Counted from the first letter of the stretch, positions 43,946-53,249 are shown. The stretch is 64,000 nucleotides of DNA from Sphaerimonospora sp050942215 (GCF_050942215.1 NZ_CP192056.1:1984001-2048000); one strand, 5' to 3'. Made by a program: numbers and translations. The notes: generated by a model not told the origin, from the sequence alone.

Positions 43946-45544
43946 ATGACGCCCAACGGAGCCCGGATCCTCGTCGAGGCTCTCCGGCTGCACGGCGTGG
44001 ACATCGTCTTCGGCATCCCGGGCACGCACAATCTCGCGATCTACGGCGAGCTGAGCCCGGCGGGCATCCGATGCGTGACCCCACGTCATGAGCAAGGTGC
44101 GGGATACGCGGCCGACGGGTACGCCCGGGTGACCGGCCGGCCGGGGGTGGTGCTCACCACCACGGGCCCCGGCATGGTCAACGCACTCACCGCGATGGCG
44201 CAGGCGTACTCCGACTCGTCGCCGATCCTGGTCGTCTCGCCGGGCGTGCCCACCGGCCATCCCCGCCAGGGCCGCGGCTACCTGCACGAGAGCAAGGAGC
44301 AGTCCGCCGCGGCCGACGCGCTGTGCGAGTGGAGCCACCGGGTGGCCTCGGTCCGGGAGATCCCGGCGGCCGTCGCACGCGCGTTCGGCCGGTTCGCCGA
44401 GGGCCGGCCCCGGCCGATCCACATCGAGATCCCGGTGGACCTGCTGGCGGCCAGGGATGACGTCAGGTTCGCCCCGCCGTACCGGATCACACCGCGCGCC
44501 CCCGATCCGGACGCGCTGGACGAGGCGGCGCGGCTGCTGCGCGCCGCGAACCGGCCCGGGTTCGTGCTCGGCGGCGGCGCCCAACGGCCCGGAGACGACG
44601 GAGCGCCGGTGGGCGGCGCGGCCATGCGCCTGGCCGAGGCCGTGGGCGCCGGGGTGGTGACGACGGTCAACGGCAAGGGGACCGTGCCGGAGAGCCACGA
44701 TCTGGCGCTGGGGGCCACCCTTCATTTGAAGGCCGTACGGCACTGGCTCGCCGGGTGCGACGTCGTGCTGGCCGTCGGCACAGAGCTGGGCCCGGCGGAT
44801 CTCTGGGACGACGGGCTCTCCCTCGCCGGAAGCCTGATCAGAGTGGACGTCGATCCCGGCCAGATGTACGGCGATCACGTCGCCGACGTCGCGATCGTCG
44901 CGGACGCCGAGCTCGCCCTGCGGGGCCTGTGGGAACGGCTCGGGCCGCCCGATCACCGGCCGGGGGCGCCGGCCGTACCGCACCCGCCGGACCATCGGTG
45001 GGAGCTGAGCGAGCTCACCGGCCGGTGGGGGGACCACCTGGACGCGCTGCGCCGCGCGCTGCCGCCGGAGGGGATCCTCGTCGGCGACAACTCGATGATG
45101 GTGTACCACGGTGCGCTGGTCGCCGTGCCCGTGGACCCGCCGGGCCGGTTCCTGTTCCCGACGGGGTTCGGCACGTTGGGGTTCGCGCTGCCCGCCGCGA
45201 TCGGCGCCAAGCTCGGCAGACCGGATCGGCCGGTCATGGCGCTGGCCGGCGACGGCGCGTTCCAGTTCAGTGTGCAGGAGCTGGCCACGGCCGTGGAGCT
45301 GCGGCTCAGCCTGCCGATCGTGGTGTCGGTGAACGGCGGCTTCGGGGAGATCAGGGAGGAGATGGCCAGGCAGGGCATGACCCCGCTGGCCGTCGACCTG
45401 CACGGGCCCGACCTCCCGGCGCTCGCCCGGGCCTACGGGGCGCGGGGGCGGGCCGTGCTGACCCCGGACGAGCTCGAGGACGCGGTCGTCGAGGCTCTCG
45501 GCGCTCCGCTCCCGACGGTGATCGCCCTGCGGGAGGGGGAGTGA
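43946..45544 (+). CDS. ThDP-dependent enzyme, acetolactate synthase/decarboxylase type
   Basis: A 532-residue enzyme with the three domains of the POX/AHAS fold. Glu49 (PRHEQGAGYAADGYAR) activates the cofactor, and GDGAFQFS (435-438 for GDGA) with the later VNGG gives the ThDP-Mg2+ motif. It resembles 5-guanidino-2-oxopentanoate decarboxylase and other large catalytic subunits that act without a regulatory subunit. None is present here. With the dehydrogenase before it, it may process a 2-oxo acid. ATG 43946 is the family start; upstream codons are unlikely. Confidence 0.92.
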   Translation: MTPNGARILVEALRLHGVDIVFGIPGTHNLAIYGELSPAGIRCVTPRHEQGAGYAADGYARVTGRPGVVLTTTGPGMVNALTAMAQAYSDSSPILVVSPGVPTGHPRQGRGYLHESKEQSAAADALCEWSHRVASVREIPAAVARAFGRFAEGRPRPIHIEIPVDLLAARDDVRFAPPYRITPRAPDPDALDEAARLLRAANRPGFVLGGGAQRPGDDGAPVGGAAMRLAEAVGAGVVTTVNGKGTVPESHDLALGATLHLKAVRHWLAGCDVVLAVGTELGPADLWDDGLSLAGSLIRVDVDPGQMYGDHVADVAIVADAELALRGLWERLGPPDHRPGAPAVPHPPDHRWELSELTGRWGDHLDALRRALPPEGILVGDNSMMVYHGALVAVPVDPPGRFLFPTGFGTLGFALPAAIGAKLGRPDRPVMALAGDGAFQFSVQELATAVELRLSLPIVVSVNGGFGEIREEMARQGMTPLAVDLHGPDLPALARAYGARGRAVLTPDELEDAVVEALGAPLPTVIALREGE

Positions 45545-45556
45545 GGCCCGACCTGG

Positions 45557-46906
45557 TCAGGGGGCCGCCGCCGGAAGTCGCAGAACGAACCGGGCGCCGA
45601 CCGCGCTGTCCTCGACGGTCAGCGTGCCGCCGTGGGTCTGCGCGATCTGACGGGCGATCGACAGACCGAGACCGGTGCCGCCGGCGTCCTTCTCACGTGC
45701 CTGGTCCAGCCGGGTGAAGCGCTGGAACACCACCTCCCGGTACTCGGGGGGAATACCGGACCCGTCGTCCTGCACATCGAGGGTCGCCTCGCCGTCCTCC
45801 TGACGTACCGTGACCCACAGCTTGGACGTGGCATGACGCTCGCCGTTGTCGAGCAGGTTGCCCAGCAGGCGGGCCAGGCTCAGCCGGTCCCCGGTCACGA
45901 TCACCCCGGGCATCAGGTCCCGCACCACCTCCACCTTGCGCGGACGGCGGTCCAGCTCGCGGGCGGCGAGCCCGGCCAGGTCGATGCGTTCCGGACCCGG
46001 CCGCGCCGCCCCGGCGTCCAGCTTCGCGAGATGAAGCAGGTCGGCGACCATGGCCTGTAGCCGATCGAGGCTGTCCAGCAGGGCCGTACCGGTGGCGCGC
46101 CAGTCGGCGTGCTCCGGATCCAGCATCGCCCCCTCGATCTCGGCGCGCATGGCCGTCAGCGGGCTGCGCAGGTCGTGGGACACGTCGGAGGCGAACCTCC
46201 GCTGCTGCTCGACCGCGAGCTCGGCCCGGTCGAGGGTCTGGTTGGCGGCCTCGGCCAGCCGCCGCAGCTCGTCCCGGAACTTCGACACCGGCACCCGCCG
46301 GCTCAGGTCGGTCGCCGTGATCGTGGCGAGCTTCTCCGTGACGGCGTCGACGGGCTCGAGCGCCCTGCGCACGGCCAGGTACGTGCCGCAGGCGGTGAGG
46401 ACGGACAACGCGAAGGTGATGCAGGCGAGCGTGGTCAGCAGCCGGCCGCTGACGTGCCAGGGCACGTCGTAGTCGGCCGCGTAGACGACGTGCCCGTCCG
46501 CTCCGCCCGGGACGCGGAAGGCCGCGACGGTCACGCATCTGCCGGGGAACGCGGGGGACCGGCACTCGCCGGGGAGCACCTGCGGGCCGGGCCTGGCCGG
46601 GCGGACGTCCGCCATCCTCGGGCGTCCGGCGATGCCCGCGGTCGTCGACACGATCCGGCCCCCACGGTCGATCACCTGCACGCCCGCGACCGCCTCGTCC
46701 AGCATCATCGGTGGCAGTGGTTCGTGTACGGACGCGTAGCCCAGCCGTTCCGCCGTGTCCACGACCGCCCGGGTCGTGTACGTCTGCGCGGTCTCGTGCA
46801 CGGTGAACAGCACGGCCATCGACGCGGCGATGCACATCAGCGCCATCACCACGCCCGAGACGACCGCCAGGCGGGTCCTGACGGACCGATGGTGCCACAA
46901 TCTCAC
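45557..46906 (-). CDS. Orphan sensor histidine kinase 2
   Basis: A 449-residue membrane kinase. TM1 (13-36), an outside loop with Cys115 and Cys124, TM2 (155-178), HAMP, HisKA with SDVSHDLRSP (His244), N box LLDNGERHA, DDGSGIP and GGTGLGLSIA. Layout and the VxVIDxxGRI...RP pattern of the loop match the first kinase at 22739-24199, so the two are paralogs. No response regulator lies beside it. GTG 46906 follows a GGGGGG tract. Confidence 0.92.
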   Translation of the reverse strand: MRLWHHRSVRTRLAVVSGVVMALMCIAASMAVLFTVHETAQTYTTRAVVDTAERLGYASVHEPLPPMMLDEAVAGVQVIDRGGRIVSTTAGIAGRPRMADVRPARPGPQVLPGECRSPAFPGRCVTVAAFRVPGGADGHVVYAADYDVPWHVSGRLLTTLACITFALSVLTACGTYLAVRRALEPVDAVTEKLATITATDLSRRVPVSKFRDELRRLAEAANQTLDRAELAVEQQRRFASDVSHDLRSPLTAMRAEIEGAMLDPEHADWRATGTALLDSLDRLQAMVADLLHLAKLDAGAARPGPERIDLAGLAARELDRRPRKVEVVRDLMPGVIVTGDRLSLARLLGNLLDNGERHATSKLWVTVRQEDGEATLDVQDDGSGIPPEYREVVFQRFTRLDQAREKDAGGTGLGLSIARQIAQTHGGTLTVEDSAVGARFVLRLPAAAP

Positions 46907-46972
46907 CCGATCCCCCCGGTGACCAGATGATCACATTAGATCAATCTGCCGCCGATACAGGGAGATTCGGCA

Positions 46973-48079
46973 TCAAAACTGGATAAACCTCTGAATCAGC
47001 CGCGATACCAGGCGGGCCCTGGCCGGCATCTCCGCCACGATGACGTGCTCCCCGGCCGCGTGCGCGCCCCCGCCCACCGCGCCCAGGCCGTCGAGTGTCG
47101 GGCAGCCGACCCCGGCGGTGAAGCACCCGTCGGAGCCGCCGCCCACCGCCGCTCCGCGCAGCGGGCCGATGCCGAGATCGTCGGCGATCCGTACGGCCGC
47201 CTCGAACAGCTCGGCGGAGGAGGCGGGGTCGAGGGGCGGACGGCCCGGGCCGCCCCGCAGCTCAAGGCGGGTGCCGGGGGTGCGGGGGGCGAGCTCGCGC
47301 ATCAGCTCGTCGACACGTGCCTGGGCCGCGGCGTCGGGCACCCGTACGTCGATCGCGACGCGCCCGAGGGCGGGCACGGTGTTGGAGCTGGTCCCGGCCG
47401 ACAGCATGGTCGGCGTCACCGACACCATGCCCACCCCGGAGGACGACCGGACCCGGTCCGCGATGCCGGCGATCGCGAGGATCTGGTGGGCCAGCTCGAC
47501 GCCGGCGTTGGCGCCCAGCTCGGGTTCGAGGCCCGCGTGGGCGGCCTTGCCGTACACGAAGAGCTCGTAGCGCGAGATGCCCTTGCGCGCGGTCTTGAGC
47601 GCGCCGCCGTCGGCGCTGGCCTCCAGCACGAACGTGGCGGCGCACTTCGCCGCGCTCGCCTCGATGAGCGGCCGGGACGTCGGCGAGCCGAGCTCCTCGT
47701 CGCCGACGACGAGCACGGTGAGCCCGTCCGGCGACGGCAGCGCGGCGACCGCGTGGAAGAGCTGCACGAGCCCGGCCTTCATGTCGAACACGCCGGGACC
47801 CCGCGCGACCCCGTCGCGAACCGACCACGGGTGATCGCGCAGCGAGCCGACCGGCCAGACCGTGTCGTGGTGACCGAGCAGCAGCACGCGCGGCGTGCCG
47901 AACGTCCAGCGCAGATGCGGCACCCCATCGACCACGATCGTCTCCGGCTCGGCCCGGAGCAGCCGACGCCCCTGGGCGGCGACCACGCGCGCGCTGCGGG
48001 CGAGCGCCGCGTGGTCGGAGGAATACGACTCGCAGAGCACCAGCTCCTCGAGGTCTGCCAGCATCGCGTCCAGGTTCAC
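46973..48079 (-). CDS. M20-family metallopeptidase
   Basis: A 368-residue zinc hydrolase of the ArgE/DapE/CPG2 superfamily. GHHDTVWP carries a metal His and Asp, GPGVFDMKAG the bridging Asp, and GDEELGS the catalytic Glu pair. The lid dimerisation domain has the KAAHAGLEPE block, and GGGSDGCFTA is the late metal region. The substrate is likely an N-acyl amino acid or small peptide. GTG 48079 is chosen; ATG 48064 is close. It is divergent from the Nif3-like gene. Confidence 0.92.
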   Translation of the reverse strand: MNLDAMLADLEELVLCESYSSDHAALARSARVVAAQGRRLLRAEPETIVVDGVPHLRWTFGTPRVLLLGHHDTVWPVGSLRDHPWSVRDGVARGPGVFDMKAGLVQLFHAVAALPSPDGLTVLVVGDEELGSPTSRPLIEASAAKCAATFVLEASADGGALKTARKGISRYELFVYGKAAHAGLEPELGANAGVELAHQILAIAGIADRVRSSSGVGMVSVTPTMLSAGTSSNTVPALGRVAIDVRVPDAAAQARVDELMRELAPRTPGTRLELRGGPGRPPLDPASSAELFEAAVRIADDLGIGPLRGAAVGGGSDGCFTAGVGCPTLDGLGAVGGGAHAAGEHVIVAEMPARARLVSRLIQRFIQF

Positions 48080-48169
48080 CCTTGGGTCCGTTCTTGTCCG
48101 GAGAGGCGGCGTCACAGGGACGGTACCCGGCGCACCGCTTCCGGACGCGCGGCGCGATAGTGTGCGCGG

Positions 48170-49024
48170 GTGGCAATGATCTCCTGCACTCTCGCCGAGG
48201 TCGTCGCGGAGATGGAGGCGATGTACGACCCCTCCTGGGCCGAGTCCTGGGACGCGGTCGGGCTCGTCTGCGGCGACCCGGACCAGTCCGTACGGAAGGT
48301 CCTGTTCGCGGTGGACCCGGTGGCGGCCGTGGTGGACGAGGCGCTCGACTGGGGAGCCGACCTGCTCGTCACGCATCATCCGCTCTATCTGCGCGGCACC
48401 ACCAGCGTCGCGGCCACCACCTTCAAGGGCCGGGTCGTGCACCGGCTGATCCGCGGCGGCGTCGCCCTCCTCACCGCGCACACGAACGCCGACGTCGCCG
48501 ATCCCGGCGTCTCCGACGCGCTCGCCCGCGCGATCGGCCTGACCTCGGAACTGCGCCCCCTGCAGCCGTCCGCCGACGATCCCCGGCGGGGGCTCGGCCG
48601 CATCGGCGTGCTCCCGGCGCCCATGCCGCTGCGCGAGTTCGCCGTACGGGCCGCCTCCGGCCTGCCTCGTACGGCGGGGCCGCCGCGTGTGGCCGGAGAT
48701 CTAAACCGGATGGTGGAGACGGTGGCCGTGTGCGGCGGATCGGGAGACTCCCTGCTGGGGGTGGCCAGCGCGGCGGGCGCCGACGTGTTCCTCACCGCCG
48801 ATCTACGGCATCACCCCGCCAGCGAGCACATGGAGGCCGCGGCGGGGCCCGCGCTGATCGACGCGGCCCACTGGGCCACGGAATGGCCGTGGCTCGCCGA
48901 CGCCGCCCGGCGGCTGACGTCGGCGTTGGCCGCCGGGGGCATTACTGTTGAGGCGCGTGTCTCCGACACCGTCACGGACGCGTGGACGGCGACGACCACC
49001 GACTTGGACCCCCGAGCGCTTTGA
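48170..49024 (+). CDS. Nif3-like dinuclear metal center protein
   Basis: A 284-residue member of the Nif3/YbgI family, which forms hexamers with a di-metal site. THHPLYL (first His pair), AHTNAD and the C-terminal DVFLTADLRHH and DAAHWATEW blocks are present. Some members hydrolyse GTP; the role is poorly known. GTG 48170 or ATG 48176 could start it. It lies three bases before the zinc-ribbon gene, a pairing common in actinobacteria. Confidence 0.94.
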   Translation: MAMISCTLAEVVAEMEAMYDPSWAESWDAVGLVCGDPDQSVRKVLFAVDPVAAVVDEALDWGADLLVTHHPLYLRGTTSVAATTFKGRVVHRLIRGGVALLTAHTNADVADPGVSDALARAIGLTSELRPLQPSADDPRRGLGRIGVLPAPMPLREFAVRAASGLPRTAGPPRVAGDLNRMVETVAVCGGSGDSLLGVASAAGADVFLTADLRHHPASEHMEAAAGPALIDAAHWATEWPWLADAARRLTSALAAGGITVEARVSDTVTDAWTATTTDLDPRAL

Positions 49025-49033
49025 GGGATGGGG

Positions 49034-49774
49034 ATGAAGGCCGCACCGGAAGCACAGAAGCGTCTGCTCGACCTGGCGGAGCTCGATGCGGGTCTCGACC
49101 GGCTCGGGCACCGACGCCGGACCCTGCCAGAACTCGCCGAGATCGACGAGCTGTCCAAGCAGTTCGCGGCGCTCGCCACCCAGGTCATCGCCGCCGAGAC
49201 CGACGCCGGTGACCTCGCCCGCGACCAGGCCAAGGCCGAGTCGGACGTGGACACCGTACGGGCCAGGGCCGAGCGCGACCAGAAGCGCCTCGACTCCGGG
49301 CAGATCGCCTCGCCCAGGGATCTGGCGAGCCTGCAGTCGGAGATAGCGTCGCTGCGCCGGCGCCAGGACGATCTGGAAGAGGTCGTGCTGGAGATCATGG
49401 AACGCCGGGAGGCCGCCGAGACCCGGGTGACCACGCTCAAGTCGGAGCGTGACAAGGCGGCGGCCGCGCTGCGCATGGCCGAGAACCGCCGCGACGCCGC
49501 CCTGGCGGAGATCGACAAGGAGATCGCCGAGCTGCGGGAAAGGCGTCCTCCGATCGCCGGCGACGTTCCCGCCGACGTGCTCGCGCTGTACGAGAAGTTG
49601 CGCGAGCAGTCGGGCATCGGGGCCGCGATGCTGCACGGCGGCCGATGCCTGGGCTGCCGCACCAGCCTGTCGATCGCCGATCTCAACCGCATCAGGGCCG
49701 CCGCCCCTGACGAGGTGGTCCGCTGCGAGGAATGCCGCAGGATCCTGGTCCGCACGGGTGAGTCCGGCCTGTGA
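49034..49774 (+). CDS. Coiled-coil C4 zinc-ribbon protein
   Basis: A 246-residue protein. Residues 1-175 are a long antiparallel-type coiled coil rich in Glu, Arg and Ala. A C-terminal zinc ribbon has CLGC and CEEC pairs. This fits the CT398-like/C4-type zinc ribbon family, linked in other bacteria to export or RNA-related roles. ATG 49034 has GAGG seven bases before it; ATG 49028 adds two residues. Its stop overlaps the GTG of the next gene. Confidence 0.92.
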   Translation: MKAAPEAQKRLLDLAELDAGLDRLGHRRRTLPELAEIDELSKQFAALATQVIAAETDAGDLARDQAKAESDVDTVRARAERDQKRLDSGQIASPRDLASLQSEIASLRRRQDDLEEVVLEIMERREAAETRVTTLKSERDKAAAALRMAENRRDAALAEIDKEIAELRERRPPIAGDVPADVLALYEKLREQSGIGAAMLHGGRCLGCRTSLSIADLNRIRAAAPDEVVRCEECRRILVRTGESGL

Positions 49775-50982
49775 CGACCCTTATGGACGAGAGATTCGTC
49801 GTCGAGGCCGACGGGGGCTCGCGGGGGAACCCCGGGCCGGCCGGATTCGGCGCGGTGGTCAAGGACGCGGCCGATCAGGTGCTCGCCGAGGTCGCCGAGT
49901 CGATCGGGACCGCGACCAACAACGTGGCCGAGTATCGCGGGCTCATCGCCGGCCTGCGTGCCCTGCTCGAACTCGGCGCCGAAGGCGCGCGGGTCGAGGT
50001 GCGGATGGACTCCAAGCTGGTCATCGAGCAGATGGCCGGCCGATGGAAGGTCAAGCACGAGGGCCTGCGGCCGCTCGCACTGGAGGCGGGCGACCTGGCC
50101 CGCCGATTCCGGGTGACGTGGCGGTGGATCCCGCGCGAGCAGAACCGCCACGCCGACCGGCTCGCCAACGAGGCCATGGACGCCGCGGCCCGGGGAGAGA
50201 CCTGGGAGGCGAAGTCCGCGTCCGCGGAACCGGCACCCGGTGGCCGTGAGATCTCCAGCCCCCCGGCCGAGCCGTCCGACGTCGACGCCGCCCCGGCCCC
50301 GGCGGCCGATGCCGCACCGACGTACCGTACGCGGACCGCGCCCGGTTGGCGGGCCGCCCCGAGTCGGCTGCCCACCTCGCTGCTGCTGCTCAGGCATGGC
50401 GAGACGCCGCTGTCGATCGAGAAGCGGTTCTCCGGGCTCGGCGATCCCCGGCTCACCTCGAACGGCACGGCCCAGGCGGAGGCCGCGGCCGCGCGTCTGT
50501 CGCGTGAGCCGTACGACATCGGCGTGATCGTGAGTTCGCCGCTGAAGCGCGCCAGGCAGACGGCCGAGGCGGTCGCCGTACGGACCGGCCTGACGGTGGA
50601 GGTGGACGAGGACCTGCGCGAGATCGACTTCGGCGCGTGGGAGGGTTACACGTTCGCCGAGGTCCAGCAGCGGTGGCCGGAACAGCTCGCGGCGTGGTTG
50701 GCGGACCAGGAAGTGCCCCCGCCGGGCGGGGAGAGCTTCGCCGACGCCGCCCGTCGTGTCGATCGGGCGAGGGAGCGGATCGTCAAGGCGAACGAGGGCC
50801 GATGCGTTCTCATGGTCTCCCATGTGACGCCGATCAAGCTGCTGCTCCGCTTCGCGTTGAACGCCCCGCCGGAGGCGATGCACCGGATGCACCTCGATCT
50901 GGCCTGCCTGTCGGCGATCGACTACTACGCCGACGGCCCGGCCGTCGTACGGACCCTGAACGACACCGCCCATCTCACCTGA
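49771..50982 (+). CDS. Bifunctional RNase HI / histidine phosphatase
   Basis: A 403-residue two-domain enzyme. The RNase HI part (8-140) has Asp14, Glu54, Asp80 and Asp129, which cut RNA in RNA-DNA hybrids. A Pro/Ala linker (145-200) leads to a histidine phosphatase domain with RHGE (208-211), nucleophile His209 and second His351 (VSHVTP). Mycobacterial Rv2228c has the same build and acts as RNase HI and acid/CobC-like phosphatase. It starts within the preceding stop and is followed by rnpB. Confidence 0.95.
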   Translation: MTTLMDERFVVEADGGSRGNPGPAGFGAVVKDAADQVLAEVAESIGTATNNVAEYRGLIAGLRALLELGAEGARVEVRMDSKLVIEQMAGRWKVKHEGLRPLALEAGDLARRFRVTWRWIPREQNRHADRLANEAMDAAARGETWEAKSASAEPAPGGREISSPPAEPSDVDAAPAPAADAAPTYRTRTAPGWRAAPSRLPTSLLLLRHGETPLSIEKRFSGLGDPRLTSNGTAQAEAAAARLSREPYDIGVIVSSPLKRARQTAEAVAVRTGLTVEVDEDLREIDFGAWEGYTFAEVQQRWPEQLAAWLADQEVPPPGGESFADAARRVDRARERIVKANEGRCVLMVSHVTPIKLLLRFALNAPPEAMHRMHLDLACLSAIDYYADGPAVVRTLNDTAHLT

Positions 50983-51010
50983 CGGGAATGCGCGCAGAAG
51001 CCGCTAGGGT
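50979..51010 (+). promoter_or_regulatory. Predicted rnpB promoter
   Basis: A -35 CTGACG (50979-50984) overlaps the end of the RNase H gene. TAGGGT (51005-51010) is a good actinobacterial -10, about 12 bases before the RNA start. The 20-base spacer is longer than usual, so the -35 is uncertain. Confidence 0.45.
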
Positions 51011-51021
51011 TATCCGTATGG

Positions 51022-51418
51022 CAGACGAGTCGGCCGGGCGGTCGCGTCAGGATCTCCGGATCCTGCCGAGGAAGGTCCGGGCTCCACAGGGCAGGGTGGT
51101 CGGTAACGCCGACCCGGGGCGACCCGCGGGAAAGTGCCACAGAAAGCAGACCGCCCCCTGTTCGCAGGGGGTAAGGGTGAAAGGGTGGTGTAAGAGACCA
51201 CCAGCGCCCACGGTGACGTGGGCGGCTCGGTAAACCCCACCCGGAGCAAGGTCAAGAAGGGGTGTTCTCCGGAACACCCCGCGCGCGACGTTCGAGGGCG
51301 GCCCGCCCGAGCCGCGCGGGTAGACCGCTTGAGGCCGTCGGCAACGACGGCCCTAGATGGATGGCCGCCGGTCAGCGACAGCTGATCACAGAACCCGGCC
51401 TACAGGCCGACTCGTCCG
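51022..51418 (+). ncRNA. rnpB: RNase P RNA (class A)
   Basis: The catalytic RNA that matures tRNA 5' ends. The universal core GAGGAAGGTCCGGGCTCC, ACAGGGCAGGGTGGT and GTGCCACAGAAA is present, as is the region GGTGTAAGAGACCACCAGCG and the late ATGGATGGCCG with CACAGAACCCGGCCTACA. The ends pair: GACGAGTCGG (51024-51033) with CCGACTCGTC (51407-51416), forming helix P1. Size and sequence match actinobacterial class A rnpB. Ends are placed from P1 and could move a few bases. Confidence 0.97.
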
Positions 51419-51620
51419 CCTTCACCCCGGCTGAGCTGGGCGTCCTGCTGGCTCATTCGTGATCGGGGCACATCGAGCGCGGAGCAGAACGCGGCATCCG
51501 CCGCAGGTAGGGAGCCTGCGGGATCTGAACCGGCCCGCAGACCGACTCGTCCGGCGGGCCCCCGTCGCGGCCGTTGCTCTCGTCGGCCGCCTCCGTGACA
51601 GATGGGGCGATGGGGCGATG

Positions 51621-51662
51621 TGGCGACCGGCCCCGGGTGTGACGGGTCGGGGCCGGTCGCCA
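51621..51662 (-). terminator. Strong stem-loop after the esterase gene
   Basis: A perfect 15-bp stem (TGGCGACCGGCCCCG with CGGGGCCGGTCGCCA) around a 12-base loop, starting five bases past the esterase stop. There is no U tract, as is common in actinomycetes. The 200 bases between it and rnpB show no gene. Confidence 0.8.
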
Positions 51663-51666
51663 GTTG

Positions 51667-53091
51667 TCACGTGGTCCAGGTCCACTTCTGGTTGTTGCCG
51701 CCGTGGCAGGAGTAGATCTGGAGCTTGGTGCCGTTGCCGGTGCCGGCGCCGGTCGCGTCCAGGCACTTGCCGGACTGGACGCCGACGATGGTGCCGTCGG
51801 AGTTGACGCGCCACTTCTGGTTGTCGCCGCCCCAGCAGCCGTAGATCTGGACCACGGCGCCGTCACCGGTGCCGCCCGCGTCCAGGCACTTGTTGCCGTA
51901 GACCCGGATCTCGCCCGAGGAGGTGGAGGTCCACTGCTGGTTGGTGCCGCCGTGGCAGTCCCACAGGTGCAGCTGGGTGCCGTCGGCGGTGCTGTAGTTG
52001 GGCACGTCCACACAACGCCCGGAGGCGACACCCTTGATCATCCCGGAACCGCCGGGCGGGGTCGGCGTCGGCGTCGGAGTCGGTGTGGGGGTCGGCGTGG
52101 GAGTGGGGGTCGGCGTGGGAGTGGGGGTCGGTGTCGGGGTGGGTGTGGGGGTCGGGGCGCCGTCAAGACCGAGGAACGAGATGGCGTACGCGAGCTGGCC
52201 GTTCATCGGCAGTTGGTGGCCGACACCGGAGATGCTGATGCCCTCGATGGTGGCCTGGGTGCCTGTGGCGCCGTACCGGGTGCGGGTCCACGACGACTGT
52301 GGATGGTCGGTGAACGCCGGCGTCTGGCTCAGACCGTGCAGGTTGGTCCACTGCTTGATCTCTTCGCCGAAGTTCGGGTACGCGAGCGTGGTGTCGGTCG
52401 TCCCGTGCCACAGCTGCATCCGCGGATAGGGCCCGGAATACCCCGGATACATCGCCCGAGCCTGGTCTCCCCACTGCTGAGCGGTCTTGATCAGGTTTCC
52501 GCCCGAGCATTGGCTGTTCCACAGCGATCCGTTGGTGGTCGCGAAGCACCCGGCCGGCACTCCGGAGAACGCGGAGGCCGCCGAGAACACGTCTGGATAC
52601 TGCGCGGCGAGCACGTTGGTCATCATCGCGCCGGAGGAGAAGCCGCTGACCACGATCCGGTCAGGGTCGACGTTGTAACGCTGGCGGACGTAGGAGACCA
52701 TCGCCATGATGCCGGTGGAGTCGCCGCCGCCGTCGCGCCTGAGCGCGGCCGGGGTGGACACGTCGAAGCACTTTTCGCTGCGGGTGGCCTCCGGGAGGAC
52801 CATGATGTAGCCGTACCGGTCCGCCGCCGTGACGTAGTCGTGACCGTTGCCGTTGAAGATCGCGCCGGCGGATCCGCCGCAGTAGTGCACCAGCACCAGC
52901 AGTGCCGGGCGGGCCGCGACCCGGTCGGGCACGTAGAGGTACATGTTCAAATTTGTCGGGTTGTTGCCGAAGCCGGTCACCCGGGTCAGCGTCGCTGCGG
53001 CGGCGGGGCTGGCCGCCAGGAGCATGCTCACGACCACCAGAGGTAAGGCGGCGGCCGCCAGGATCGCCTTGAGCCTGCGTTTCAACGTCAT
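51667..53091 (-). CDS. Secreted CE1/PHB-depolymerase-type esterase with CBM13
   Basis: A 474-residue exported enzyme, likely an acetylxylan or feruloyl esterase. Signal peptide 1-33; alpha/beta hydrolase 36-310 with GFSSG (Ser152), Asp233 (HGTTDTT) and His292 (GVGHQ). A Pro-Thr linker (313-345) joins a C-terminal ricin-type CBM13 module with three QxW-type repeats (QQW, QKW, QKW). The module is nearly identical to that of the xylanase at 53767, so both should bind the same xylan. AAGGAC abuts ATG 53091. It is divergent from the xylanase gene. Confidence 0.94.
   Translation of the reverse strand: MTLKRRLKAILAAAALPLVVVSMLLAASPAAAATLTRVTGFGNNPTNLNMYLYVPDRVAARPALLVLVHYCGGSAGAIFNGNGHDYVTAADRYGYIMVLPEATRSEKCFDVSTPAALRRDGGGDSTGIMAMVSYVRQRYNVDPDRIVVSGFSSGAMMTNVLAAQYPDVFSAASAFSGVPAGCFATTNGSLWNSQCSGGNLIKTAQQWGDQARAMYPGYSGPYPRMQLWHGTTDTTLAYPNFGEEIKQWTNLHGLSQTPAFTDHPQSSWTRTRYGATGTQATIEGISISGVGHQLPMNGQLAYAISFLGLDGAPTPTPTPTPTPTPTPTPTPTPTPTPTPTPTPTPPGGSGMIKGVASGRCVDVPNYSTADGTQLHLWDCHGGTNQQWTSTSSGEIRVYGNKCLDAGGTGDGAVVQIYGCWGGDNQKWRVNSDGTIVGVQSGKCLDATGAGTGNGTKLQIYSCHGGNNQKWTWTT
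51670..52017. repeat. CBM13-coding inverted repeat, left arm
   Basis: This part of the esterase gene is nearly identical, in reverse orientation, to 54928-55275 in the xylanase gene. The encoded modules differ at about 8 of 118 residues, and long DNA runs are identical, for example the segment coding AGGTGDGAVVQIY. This suggests recent duplication or gene conversion. Confidence 0.9.
52057..52155. repeat. Pro-Thr linker repeat in the esterase gene
   Basis: Tandem six-base units (GGTGTC/GGAGTC/GGCGTC and similar on the plus strand) encode about 16 Pro-Thr pairs joining the esterase and CBM13 domains. Such tracts vary easily in length by slippage. Confidence 0.9.
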
Positions 53092-53249
53092 GTCCTTTCG
53101 AGTCAGCGGCGTCGGGCCAGACGTGGCGGCGTCCGACACGGGACCGGGCGGTCTGTTTCCCGTGGCGCATGAGGCACGGGATGTGGCACCTGTACCGACC
53201 TCGCTGCGCTCTGATGACCGGACGGTTAGGGCGGGGGTGGCAGGGGAGC

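Noticed and set aside
52057..52155. CRISPR-like short repeats
   Set aside because: They are six-base units coding for a Pro-Thr linker, with no spacers.
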